Source: Bacillota bacterium
GTDB lineage: Bacteria; Bacillota; Clostridia; Acetivibrionales; JANLFN01
Direction of reading: 5' to 3'
Length of the DNA: 64,000 bases
NCBI GenBank assembly: GCA_023397675.1
Contig: JAEWTV010000082.1
Location: forward strand, 18,413 to 82,412
Position 1 is the stretch's first letter. Each line of letters opens with the position of its first letter. A program made the translations under genes and the position numbers. A model generated the notes under the pieces. It made no database searches and was not told where the DNA came from. It saw nothing but the letters and a program-made list of their open reading frames with translations. Of this stretch, positions 16,770 through 24,338 are shown piece by piece.

Positions 16770-17507
16770 TTACTTGCTATTTTCAAATGCAAGTTTGCAT
16801 TTGTCTGCCCTATATTTTGTAATAATCATTTCTACAGCCTGGCTGTTCTTGGAGTACAAGACATTTTCAATCTTGATAAGAGGCTGTCCTATTTGAACCT
16901 GCAAATAATGAGAGTCGCGTGTTTCAGAATACACAACTTCAAGTGAACTCTTGGATTTTACAGGAATCAAAGGATATTTGCCTCTCATTATATCATAAGA
17001 TGGCTTTTTTTCCTTAATGTCGTCTAAAATTTCCGGAAAAAGCCCGAGAGGTATATAAGATATATTAATTGCAATTATTTCATTGTTTTCTACTGTTGGA
17101 AATAAAACTTCAGCAAATTCTGAATCTGAAGTGTTCATTACATTAAATACTTCGCATAAGAAAGACTTTTGTGATGCCTTGACAACATTACATGCTATAA
17201 CATTCTTATCTCCGGGAATCTGGCTGTCCAGAATGGAATCTGTAAAACCCGAGTAGTTTTTAATATTGATTCTTGACTTTGGCTTGGAAACAAAGGTCCC
17301 CTTCCCTTTTTCCTTATATAAATATCCGCTGTTTGTAAGCTCACTGATTGCCTGTCTGACTGTTGGACGGCTTATATCATAAAGTTCGCACAGTTCCTGT
17401 TCTGAAGGTATTTTGGAATTCTCAGGGTATTCACCGCTTTCAATCCCTTCTATTATCAGATTCTTTAATTGAGAATATAATGGAACGTTGCTGTACTTGT
17501 TAATCAT
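16770..17507 (-). CDS. GntR/HutC family transcriptional regulator
   Basis: A 245-residue repressor-type protein with an N-terminal GntR winged helix (residues 1-70, with IPSEQELCELYDISRPTVRQ containing the recognition helix) and a C-terminal UTRA effector domain (about 90-240) of the HutC subfamily. The start is taken at ATG 17507, after AGGGGGAT; the frame also runs from 17558 but without a site and beyond the usual N-terminus (INKYSNVPLYSQL). A terminator separates it from purB upstream. The target and effector are unknown; in this subfamily they are often sugars or amino-acid derivatives. Confidence 0.88.
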   Translation of the reverse strand: MINKYSNVPLYSQLKNLIIEGIESGEYPENSKIPSEQELCELYDISRPTVRQAISELTNSGYLYKEKGKGTFVSKPKSRINIKNYSGFTDSILDSQIPGDKNVIACNVVKASQKSFLCEVFNVMNTSDSEFAEVLFPTVENNEIIAINISYIPLGLFPEILDDIKEKKPSYDIMRGKYPLIPVKSKSSLEVVYSETRDSHYLQVQIGQPLIKIENVLYSKNSQAVEMIITKYRADKCKLAFENSK

Positions 17508-17660
17508 AAGATGATCCCCCTGAGTTATATGAATAAAAATATCTAAAATAGTAAACATAACCTAACATACTTACATCTTTACAAAAATCCAATAACATTA
17601 TATAACAATATTTTTAAATAGCATATACTTTTACAACAAAAAAATTAACTTCTTAGCAAA

Positions 17661-17693
17661 TAAAAAGACAGGATGACGTAATTACATCCTGTC
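17661..17693 (-). terminator. Rho-independent terminator of purB
   Basis: GACAGGATG (17667-17675) pairs with CATCCTGTC (17685-17693); on the minus strand the stem is followed by TTTTTATTTG. It sits 15 nt after the purB stop codon. Confidence 0.88.
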
Positions 17694-17708
17694 GACTATT
17701 GTTTATAC

Positions 17709-19136
17709 TTAAACTTTAAGTTCTACTTTAACATCTTCCGTTTCATTGGTGTCCAATACAGGTTTAATATATTCATTTACGAATTCCTCAACCTGCTGAG
17801 GTGCCCGGCCTATATAATTCTCAGGCTTGAGTACCGCCTTCAGCTCTGAAAAGTCGAGTTTGAATGCAGGATCGGCAGCTATTCTTTCTATAAGGTCATT
17901 GCTCTTACCTTCAAGCTTAACCATTTTTGCTGCTTCCATTGAATGAGTTCTGATTCTCTCGTGTATTTCCTGCCTGTCCCCTCCTCTTTTTACAGCTTCC
18001 ATCATGATGTTTTCTGTAGCCATAAAAGGAAGTTCATCAAGGATATGCTTCATTATTACCTTTGGATATACAACAAGTCCTTCGCTTATGTTTATAAAAA
18101 TGTTGAGTATTGCATCAACAGCAAGGAATGCCTCTGGTACACTGATACGTTTATTTGCAGAATCATCCAGCGTTCTTTCAAACCACTGAGTTGATGCTGT
18201 AATTGCCGGATTAAGAGCATCTACGATTACATAGCGTGCAAGGGAAGAAATTCTTTCACTCCTCATAGGATTTCTCTTGTAAGCCATCGCTGACGAGCCT
18301 ATCTGATGTTTCTCGAATGGCTCTTCGATTTCTTTCATGCTTTGGAGAAGTCTTATATCATTACTGAATTTATAAGCACTCTGTGCTATTCCGCTCAGTA
18401 CATTCAATACACGGCTGTCAAGCTTACGTGTGTATGTCTGTCCTGATACAGGGAAAGTTGATTTGTAGCCCATTTTTTCAGCTATAAGCTTATCAAGCTT
18501 CTTTATCTTTTCATGATCACCTTCAAAAAGGCTTAAAAAGCTTGCCTGTGTACCAGTTGTACCCTTTTGGCCAAGAAGCCTCATATTTGAAAGTACAAAT
18601 TCCAAATCTTCGAAATCAATTAGCAAATCCTGAAGCCAGAGACAAGCACGTTTACCAACAGTTACAAGCTGTGCAGGCTGATAATGGGTAAAGCCCAATG
18701 TAGGCTGATCCTTATATTTCATTGCAAATTCAGAAAGCCTTTTAATAACTATAAGAAGCTTCTTTCTCACAAGCTTGAGAGCTTCAGTCATTACTATAAT
18801 ATCAGTATTATCACCTACATAGCAGGAAGTTGCTCCAAGGTGTATTATTCCTCTTGCATTCGGGCACTGTTCGCCATATGCATGTATGTGAGCCATTACA
18901 TCATGTCTGAACTCTTTTTCCTTAGCTTCGGCTATATCGTAGTTGATATCGTCCTTAAACTTTTTAAGCTCTTCTATTTGTTCATCTGTTATATTAAGGC
19001 CAAGTTCCTTTTCAGCTTCAGCGAGTGCTATCCAAAGCCTTCTCCAGGTTTTGAATTTCATATCGGGAGAAAACAGTTCCTGCATTTCAGGACTTGCATA
19101 TCTTGCATTAAATGGACTGTCATAAGTATTTTTCAA
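17709..19136 (-). CDS. purB: Adenylosuccinate lyase
   Basis: PurB splits fumarate from SAICAR and from adenylosuccinate in purine synthesis. The 475-residue protein has the superfamily signature GSSAMAYKRNPMRSERI at residues 280-296, which includes the mobile loop, the catalytic-region GFTHYQPAQ around His151, and HIHAYG with His83/85. Length matches the family. The start is a TTG with GGAGG upstream; the next in-frame ATG (residue 18) would cut off conserved N-terminal sequence. It stands alone: a terminator follows and no other pur gene is adjacent. Confidence 0.95.
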   Translation of the reverse strand: MKNTYDSPFNARYASPEMQELFSPDMKFKTWRRLWIALAEAEKELGLNITDEQIEELKKFKDDINYDIAEAKEKEFRHDVMAHIHAYGEQCPNARGIIHLGATSCYVGDNTDIIVMTEALKLVRKKLLIVIKRLSEFAMKYKDQPTLGFTHYQPAQLVTVGKRACLWLQDLLIDFEDLEFVLSNMRLLGQKGTTGTQASFLSLFEGDHEKIKKLDKLIAEKMGYKSTFPVSGQTYTRKLDSRVLNVLSGIAQSAYKFSNDIRLLQSMKEIEEPFEKHQIGSSAMAYKRNPMRSERISSLARYVIVDALNPAITASTQWFERTLDDSANKRISVPEAFLAVDAILNIFINISEGLVVYPKVIMKHILDELPFMATENIMMEAVKRGGDRQEIHERIRTHSMEAAKMVKLEGKSNDLIERIAADPAFKLDFSELKAVLKPENYIGRAPQQVEEFVNEYIKPVLDTNETEDVKVELKV

Positions 19137-19223
19137 TTTGTTTTACCTCCGTTACCTTAAATATCCCTTGATATTATACATATAATTTATAAAAAAAACC
19201 ATCAATTTATAAAAAAATGTACT

Positions 19224-19442
19224 TAATAGAATGTGCCAGTTTGATTTCATTTCAAGAACAGCCGTGCTCCAGACTCTAGACCCTGTAAATTCAGCGTGGG
19301 CAAATTCAAACTCGAAAATGACATTAATAATATTTAAGGTATCATTTTCTCAAACAGTGAATTTGCTTTCCCCGCTCTGATTAACAGGCTCTACAAGCTT
19401 ACGCACAAAGTTCTTGCTATAAAATCAAACTGGCACTAATAG
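19224..19442. repeat. MITE-like palindromic element of about 0.2 kb
   Basis: The left end at 19233-19259 (GTGCCAGTTTGATTT...) and the right end at 19410-19436, read on the opposite strand, agree in about 24 of 27 bases. Inside them the two halves remain partly complementary (for example GCAAATTC and AAAATGA blocks) up to a centre near 19325-19335, so the whole unit can fold into one long imperfect hairpin. TAATAG occurs at 19224-19229 and 19437-19442, a possible target duplication though three extra bases lie inside on the left. No ORF is present. This fits a miniature inverted-repeat element; a structured transcript is the alternative. Confidence 0.6.
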
Positions 19443-19458
19443 TTTTTAGTAATTTTTA

Positions 19459-20742
19459 TTATTTTGCTTCCAGCTTCTCGATACTTGCAAGCTGAACACA
19501 TATGCAAAAGACTTCAATTGCCTTTTTCAACTCTTCAAGTGATGGGAAAGTAGGTGCAATCCTTATGTTTCTGTCGTTAGGGTCTTTACCGTAAGGGTAT
19601 GTTGCACCTGCATTAGTCATTACAACTCCTGCTTCACGTGCCATTGCAACAACCTTTTTTGCACAGCCGTCAAGAGTGTTAAGGCTAATGAAATAACCGC
19701 CGTTTGGCTTGTTCCACCATGCAATGTTCTTGCCGCCTAGCTCCTTATCAAGTATGTCAAGCACAGCATCAAACTTTGGCTTTATAATTGCAGCATGCTT
19801 TTTCATGTGCAGTTTCATATTATCGAGTGTTTTAAAATACTTAACATGACGGAGCTGATTTATTTTATCCGGACCTATTGTCTGGAAGAACATCTGCTTC
19901 TTTATGAAATTAATATTTTCTTCAGATGCTGCCATAACAGCTACACCTGAGCCTGGGAAGCTTACTTTTGAAGTAGATGCAAACATGTAAACCATATTTG
20001 GATTACCCTGCTTTTTACACTCTTCAAAAAGGTTCTTGAGTTTATCAGATTTGTCAGTCAAATCATGAATGATGTATGCGTTATCCCAGAATATTCTGAA
20101 ATCCTTAGCCTTAGGCTTAAGTCTTGCAAAACGATCTACAACCTCATCAGAATAAGTTATTCCATCAGGATTGCTGTATTTTGGAACGCACCATATACCT
20201 TTTATAGTTTCATCGCTTGAAACAAGCTCCTCTACCCTGTCCATATCAGGACCGTCATTCTTCATATCTATTGAAATCAGTTCAAAACCGAAAAACTCAG
20301 TTATCGCAAAATGTCTGTCATAGCCAGGGCTTGGGCAAAGGAATTTAACCTTGGGAAGCTGTCCCCATGGCTTTTCACTTCCTACAATACCATGAGTAAC
20401 GGCACGTGAAACTGTACCATACATTAATTCTAAACTGGAATTGCCGCCAATAATTACTTCTTTTGGGTCAACCTCCAGCAAGTCTGCAAACAGCTGCTTT
20501 GCTTCAGGAATACCATCAAGAAGTCCGTAATTGCGGCAATCGGTACCGTCAGAAGCTTTCATGCTGTCTTTGGCAGTAAGTGCATCCATCATATCTAGAG
20601 AAACATCAAGCTGCTCTTTGCACGGCTTACCACGTGACATATCATATTTTAGATTTTGAGATTTAAAATCATTATATCTTTTTAATAGATTTTCTTTATT
20701 GTTTAAAAGCTCTTTTGCGTTAATGGAATTAATATCATTCAT
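19459..20742 (-). CDS. Aspartate aminotransferase, class I subgroup Ic type
   Basis: A 427-residue PLP enzyme predicted to interconvert aspartate/2-oxoglutarate and oxaloacetate/glutamate. It resembles the atypical group that includes mycobacterial Rv3722c rather than classic AspC. Visible landmarks: DMSRGKP near residues 34-40, YSNPDG (Asn191), IFWDNAYIIHD (Asp220, Tyr223), the Schiff-base lysine Lys259 in ASTSKVSFPGSG, and RIAPTFPSLEEL near the C-terminus with the substrate-carboxylate Arg. The gene is followed by the palindromic element and then purB, an aspartate-consuming-pathway gene, in the same direction. The family is firm; the substrate follows from homology. Confidence 0.85.
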   Translation of the reverse strand: MNDINSINAKELLNNKENLLKRYNDFKSQNLKYDMSRGKPCKEQLDVSLDMMDALTAKDSMKASDGTDCRNYGLLDGIPEAKQLFADLLEVDPKEVIIGGNSSLELMYGTVSRAVTHGIVGSEKPWGQLPKVKFLCPSPGYDRHFAITEFFGFELISIDMKNDGPDMDRVEELVSSDETIKGIWCVPKYSNPDGITYSDEVVDRFARLKPKAKDFRIFWDNAYIIHDLTDKSDKLKNLFEECKKQGNPNMVYMFASTSKVSFPGSGVAVMAASEENINFIKKQMFFQTIGPDKINQLRHVKYFKTLDNMKLHMKKHAAIIKPKFDAVLDILDKELGGKNIAWWNKPNGGYFISLNTLDGCAKKVVAMAREAGVVMTNAGATYPYGKDPNDRNIRIAPTFPSLEELKKAIEVFCICVQLASIEKLEAK

Positions 20743-21012
20743 TTTTATATACCCCCGGTTCGGCAGATAAACTGTAAATTTTTCTTAAAATGCCCATAAA
20801 TAAAGGATTCATTCTATAAGACATTAATATAATTGTATTATAGATGAACCAAAAATGCAAGTTGAATATATAGATAAATTCAAAAATGAGGGAAAGTAAT
20901 AAGAGGCTATTAAAGCTGATTCATAATTTCGGTAATTATTATCCTCATAAAATGAATTAGAACGATGGAGGTTGGTGCAAAAATATCTTCTTATCTATAT
21001 TTATAAAAGTAA
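20743..21012. other. AT-rich spacer without recognised features
   Basis: About 270 nt upstream of the aminotransferase gene. I see no ORF with a ribosome binding site, no terminator and no recognised riboswitch before the hairpin module at 21013. It presumably holds the aminotransferase promoter. Confidence 0.4.
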
Positions 21013-21063
21013 AAATAATAGTCCCTGTAAGGGACTTGGTTCTGATAGCCGTGGGTTTAGGTA
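21013..21063 (+). repeat. Hairpin module resembling an IS200/IS605 right end
   Basis: GTCCCTGTAAGGGAC (21021-21035) is a perfect hairpin, followed by TTGGTTCTGATAGCC and GTGGGTTTA. Nearly the same module occurs at 48223-48276 (AGTCCCTGTAAGGAACT then TTTTGACAGC), and the inverse GTGGG/CCCAC hairpin occurs at 47902-47917. Paired short hairpins of this type terminate TnpB-carrying IS200/IS605 elements. That origin is an inference; no tnpA or tnpB is present beside it. Confidence 0.45.
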
Positions 21064-21106
21064 TAATTATCAATTGCTAAAATATCTATAGTTATTCTTC
21101 GAAGTG

Positions 21107-21674
21107 TCAATGCTGGACTTTGCCGCTTTTGAACTGCCCAAAATCGGCGGAAAAGGCACCGCTCGCCGCGGAGGCCAGCCCTGTGAAAGCCTACTGCGGC
21201 ATCTGTAAGCTGCTCAATCGCTCTCAAGCCGGGACGATGCTACTTCGCTATCCTGCTCAGACGCTACTTGAATGGCCATCCGGGCCATTCACCGGCATTC
21301 GACCTTCGTTCGCAGCAACACCTGCCAGCTCGGCTTTCAATGGGCAGAGATGCGGGTAAACTCTTCGAAGCAGCCACGTTAGAACTTTGTTTACAAAGTT
21401 CGGTATAGCCACCCATGACCCTAGCCCTGAAGGAGCTTGGTGGAGTGACATAGAAATTCCTGCATGCATGTATCAAGTCCGGCGAATTCGTCATGGAAGA
21501 CGGATTCAGGTGGGTATGTCATGGATGACATTGGAACCGGCCGGACAAAAGCAAGTATGCAGGCTTGGAAGTTCTGTCACGGAATCCGTTGCGCCCGGCT
21601 TTTGAAGCCATCACGGCGCTTGAGTGAAGAGTTTTCCTCCGATTTTGCTCTCTCAAAAGCGGAAAAGGAATATT
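21107..21674 (+). repeat. Dispersed structured repeat, full-length copy (copy 1)
   Basis: A GC-rich block of about 550 nt with no convincing gene, standing out from the AT-rich surroundings. Its first half (21107-21365) recurs at 47960-48215, and its second half (21320-21674) recurs at 50431-50779; about 40-50 nt are common to all three. It is full of hairpins: AATGGCC/GGCCATT at 21271-21289, AACTTTG/CAAAGTT at 21383-21400, GAATTCGTC/GACGGATTC at 21484-21507, ATGTCA/TGACAT at 21516-21531, TCAC/GTGA at 21611-21627 with loop GGCGCTTGA, and a final hairpin at 21639-21662. Several pairs covary with copy 3. Strand is arbitrary. A structured RNA or a structured non-autonomous element are both possible. 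Confidence 0.75.
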
Positions 21675-21709
21675 AAAATTTAAGGTGTTTAGTTAATTGA
21701 CTTATTCAG

Positions 21710-22210
21710 TTATTCATACCCTTTCTCCTCTTTCCAGCCACCAATTAGATCTACCCACAAATATGCAGACACTTTTCCATCCTGTGGCTTGGTTACAGCA
21801 ATATACATATCCCTCTGAGTATGTGTCCCCGCCTTTATTACGCTTGTAAGATCCATTATTGTGTAGTCATAATTTGTTTTTGTAAGACCCCAATCTGAAA
21901 AAGTTGGCGTGTCGTAATCATTATAATTTAGTCTTTCAAATTTTTTATAATAACCAAGTACTTTATCTACCTCATCTGCCCGCATGTTCAACTTAACATT
22001 TATTACATAGGAAGTTCCATACCCTGATTCCACCATATATTTTTCTATATACGAATCATTCGGTATGTTTGTATTGAAATATTTATTTACTTTTTCAGCA
22101 CTGGGATTTTTAATACTTAGATAAAAAAATACATTAGTTATAAGTAAGCAAATAAAAACAATAACTAGAATTGATCCAATAATAATAGCCCATTTAACAC
22201 TTTTCTTCAC
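21710..22210 (-). CDS. Membrane-anchored hypothetical protein
   Basis: I do not recognise this 166-residue protein. It starts at GTG (22210) after GGGGGG, has a short basic N-terminus, one hydrophobic anchor at about residues 6-27, and an extracytoplasmic domain with strands rich in Tyr and Thr (YMVESGYGTSYVINVKLNM, KTNYDYTIMDLTSVIKAG). There is no Cys, so it is not a lipoprotein. A similar-sized single-anchor protein lies at 50917-51423, and both genes end next to a copy of the structured repeat, but the sequences are not clearly related. Confidence 0.7.
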   Translation of the reverse strand: MKKSVKWAIIIGSILVIVFICLLITNVFFYLSIKNPSAEKVNKYFNTNIPNDSYIEKYMVESGYGTSYVINVKLNMRADEVDKVLGYYKKFERLNYNDYDTPTFSDWGLTKTNYDYTIMDLTSVIKAGTHTQRDMYIAVTKPQDGKVSAYLWVDLIGGWKEEKGYE

Positions 22211-22459
22211 CTTTATACCCCCCAAAAAAAGTACAGAACAGACTCAACTACTTCTTACCGTTTGTTATAGGAACATCCTAATTGTTATATATAGTATACG
22301 ATTTAGAAGAATAATTTTCCAGGGATATTATCATTATTGTGCAGCAACGAAAAAAGTAGAATGAAATAAAAAAGCACGAACCGGTAAAAACCCCAATGCG
22401 TACGTATTAACACATCTTACATTATATTTTAAGTCTTGGATTTAATCTGCAGTTAAAAT

Positions 22460-22786
22460 TCACAGGTTGGAAACTTCGACATCTTCCTGCCATGCCTTTG
22501 AAACCTTTTTGAGTTTGCCTTCTATTTTAGAAACCCTAAGATTATGACTGTCAAGCTCAGCTTTGCCTGCATTATTGGAATGCTCTATGGACCTTAACAC
22601 TTGATACATTTCATCTTGTCTTATACTAAGTGCTTTATACATTATATCTTGTTTAGTGCTAAGATCCTGATACATTTCATCCTGTCTCATACCAAGCTGC
22701 CTTTGGCCGATTTTCAATTCATCTAACTGTTCTATAACATTTTTCAATTCATTAAGAATTGTTTTTTGAAAGTCTTCGTTTTTCAT
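22460..22786 (-). CDS. Small coiled-coil protein with 11-residue repeats
   Basis: A 108-residue, entirely hydrophilic alpha-helical protein of unknown function. Residues 31-63 are three tandem hendecads: LGMRQDEMYQD, LSTKQDIMYKA, LSIRQDEMYQV. They are also visible in the DNA as three 33-bp direct repeats between about 22598 and 22696. The 11-residue spacing predicts a right-handed or straight coiled coil. Lys/Glu-rich helices flank the repeats. A ribosome binding site (AAAGGAG) precedes the ATG. It resembles small coiled-coil proteins often annotated as hypothetical in clostridia; copy number of the repeat may vary between strains. Confidence 0.7.
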   Translation of the reverse strand: MKNEDFQKTILNELKNVIEQLDELKIGQRQLGMRQDEMYQDLSTKQDIMYKALSIRQDEMYQVLRSIEHSNNAGKAELDSHNLRVSKIEGKLKKVSKAWQEDVEVSNL

Positions 22787-22994
22787 TTTTTTGTTCTCCT
22801 TTAATATAAGAACTTATTAAAGTAATCTAATTTTATAGCTATATAATTAAAAATGCAATAAAATTAATAAATACGCCAATGTCATTATTATACATATTTG
22901 TAATCATTATGTCAAATTATGGCACGAATTATTTATTCTTTATTAACTCCCTATACGAAGAAAACTTTTTTAAAGCAGGAGTGCTCCCCTGTTT

Positions 22995-23939
22995 CTACCC
23001 TATTACTTGCTTTATAACCCTCATGAAATTCTCTCCTGAAAAACCCTTTACAAAAGCCTCCGAATAATTCAGCTTAAGCAATTCATTAATAAGTGCATTA
23101 ATATCCTGTACGCCCTGTATATCAACCGGTGTAACCTCTATCCCATCAAAATCGGCCCCAATTCCAAGTATTCCGTCTCCTCCGATTGAAGAGATATGTT
23201 CTATATGCTTTATAACATCTTTTATAGAAGCCTTATCCGAATTATTCAGAAAATCAGGATACAGATTAATCCCTATAACGCCTCCATTGCCTTTTATTGC
23301 AGATACTTGCTCATCTGTGAGATTGCGTCTGTGGTTGCAGATAGCTTTAGAATTGGAATGGGATGCAATTATAGGCTGTTTTGATGTTTCGATTACATCC
23401 CAGAAGCCTTTTTCTGATAAGTGTGAAACATCAACCAGCATTCCAAGCCTGTTCATTTCTGAAACAACTGCTTTTCCGAAAGGTGTCAGTCCTCCACCGG
23501 ATGATGCATCAGCTACTCCATCTGCAATTTCATTTCTGTGGTTCCATGTAAGGCAAATACTTCTGACACCAAGCTTATAAAAGGCTCTTAAAACCCCAAG
23601 GTCGCCCTGAAGAGCTTCCCCGCCTTCGATACTCTTTATTCCTGCTACCTTGTCCTGGCTGAATGCTTTCTCAATATCAGCAAAACTATTGCATAACATA
23701 AGACTGTCACTGTATTCTTCCGCTTGCTGCTCAAGCTTGTCGATTATCTGTATTGCTCTTCTGAGTGCATAGGCCTGTGAATGTATGGGGTCAATAAAAG
23801 CAGCAAAAAATTGTACAAAGCTGCCTAGTGTTTTTGCCCTTGTAAGGTCAAAGTGACATGTATTCTTAAAAAGGTTCTCACCCTTTTTTTCTTCCATTAT
23901 TTTAGTGACGGTATCGCAGTGAGCGTCTACAATTATCAT
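22995..23939 (-). CDS. Membrane dipeptidase-type zinc peptidase (family M19)
   Basis: A 314-residue amidohydrolase-fold peptidase like renal dipeptidase, which cleaves dipeptides, including those with D-residues at the C-terminal position. Metal ligands are visible: His7 and Asp9 in DAHCDT, Glu in KSIEGGEAL near residue 124, then LVDVSHLSEKGFWD and IASHSNSKAI with the two later His residues. There is no signal peptide, so it is probably cytoplasmic. It is the last gene of the rplS-region cluster, 18 nt after yraN, and may contribute to recycling of peptides. Start ATG has a GGAGG upstream. Confidence 0.92.
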   Translation of the reverse strand: MIIVDAHCDTVTKIMEEKKGENLFKNTCHFDLTRAKTLGSFVQFFAAFIDPIHSQAYALRRAIQIIDKLEQQAEEYSDSLMLCNSFADIEKAFSQDKVAGIKSIEGGEALQGDLGVLRAFYKLGVRSICLTWNHRNEIADGVADASSGGGLTPFGKAVVSEMNRLGMLVDVSHLSEKGFWDVIETSKQPIIASHSNSKAICNHRRNLTDEQVSAIKGNGGVIGINLYPDFLNNSDKASIKDVIKHIEHISSIGGDGILGIGADFDGIEVTPVDIQGVQDINALINELLKLNYSEAFVKGFSGENFMRVIKQVIG

Positions 23940-23957
23940 AATTCCTCCTAAAAATAC

Positions 23958-24338
23958 TTAATAAAAAGCGTTCTTAATAATATTTGATTCCAATACAAGA
24001 AAGTTTCCATTTGACTTTTTATAGATGATTTCAATTATATCAAACCGTACATTGGAATTTTCGAGATGATGTTTCTTTAAATAAATCTGTGAAAGGCGGA
24101 TAATATTATCCATCTTTTTTCTGGTAACTGCTTCAGAAGGCTGGCCGAAAATAAGACTGCTACGTGATTTTACCTCTATAAAACAAATATATTCTCCTTC
24201 TTTTGCGATTATATCAATTTCACCAAGTCTGCTGAAGCGAAAATTTCTTTCCATTATAATATAACCGTTCTTCTCAAGAAGGCTGACAGCGGCATTTTCA
24301 CCTTCACTGCCTGTAGTACGCTTATTTTCAGTGTTAAT
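23958..24338 (-). CDS. YraN/UPF0102 family endonuclease-like protein with probable ATT start
   Basis: A 126-residue protein of the restriction-endonuclease-like UPF0102 family. The core GEIDIIAKEGEYICFIEVKSRS matches GEIDLIAxD...FVEVKxR, with Asp, Glu and Lys forming the nuclease-type site. An ATG at 24254 would give only 98 residues and lose the conserved N-terminus; the frame continues upstream through NKRTTGSEGENAAVSLLEKNGY, which is the family's typical beginning. The only codon in reach of the GGAGG is ATT at 24336-24338, 8 nt downstream, overlapping the upstream stop codon. I therefore annotate ATT as start. Role in DNA processing or Holliday-type transactions is suspected for the family but not established. 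Confidence 0.85.
   Translation of the reverse strand: MNTENKRTTGSEGENAAVSLLEKNGYIIMERNFRFSRLGEIDIIAKEGEYICFIEVKSRSSLIFGQPSEAVTRKKMDNIIRLSQIYLKKHHLENSNVRFDIIEIIYKKSNGNFLVLESNIIKNAFY

Noticed and set aside
21257..21494. Minus-strand ORFs in repeat copy 1 (70 and 76 codons) with similarity to an ORF in copy 3 (50410-50643)
   Set aside because: The shared peptide stretch (for example GGYTELCKQSS) follows from the shared DNA. Small insertions and deletions between the copies break the frames at different places, there are no ribosome binding sites, and paired changes preserve stems rather than codons.
21107..21674. Group II or group I intron as explanation for the structured repeat
   Set aside because: I could not find a domain V-like hairpin with GNRA-type loop near the 3' end, nor the conserved P/Q/R/S elements, and no reverse transcriptase or homing endonuclease is present. 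An unusual intron is not strictly excluded.
21120..21676. Plus-strand ORFs in repeat copy 1 (79, 72 and 70 codons)
   Set aside because: They overlap in different frames, have no ribosome binding site, and the matching frame in copies 2 and 3 is interrupted.
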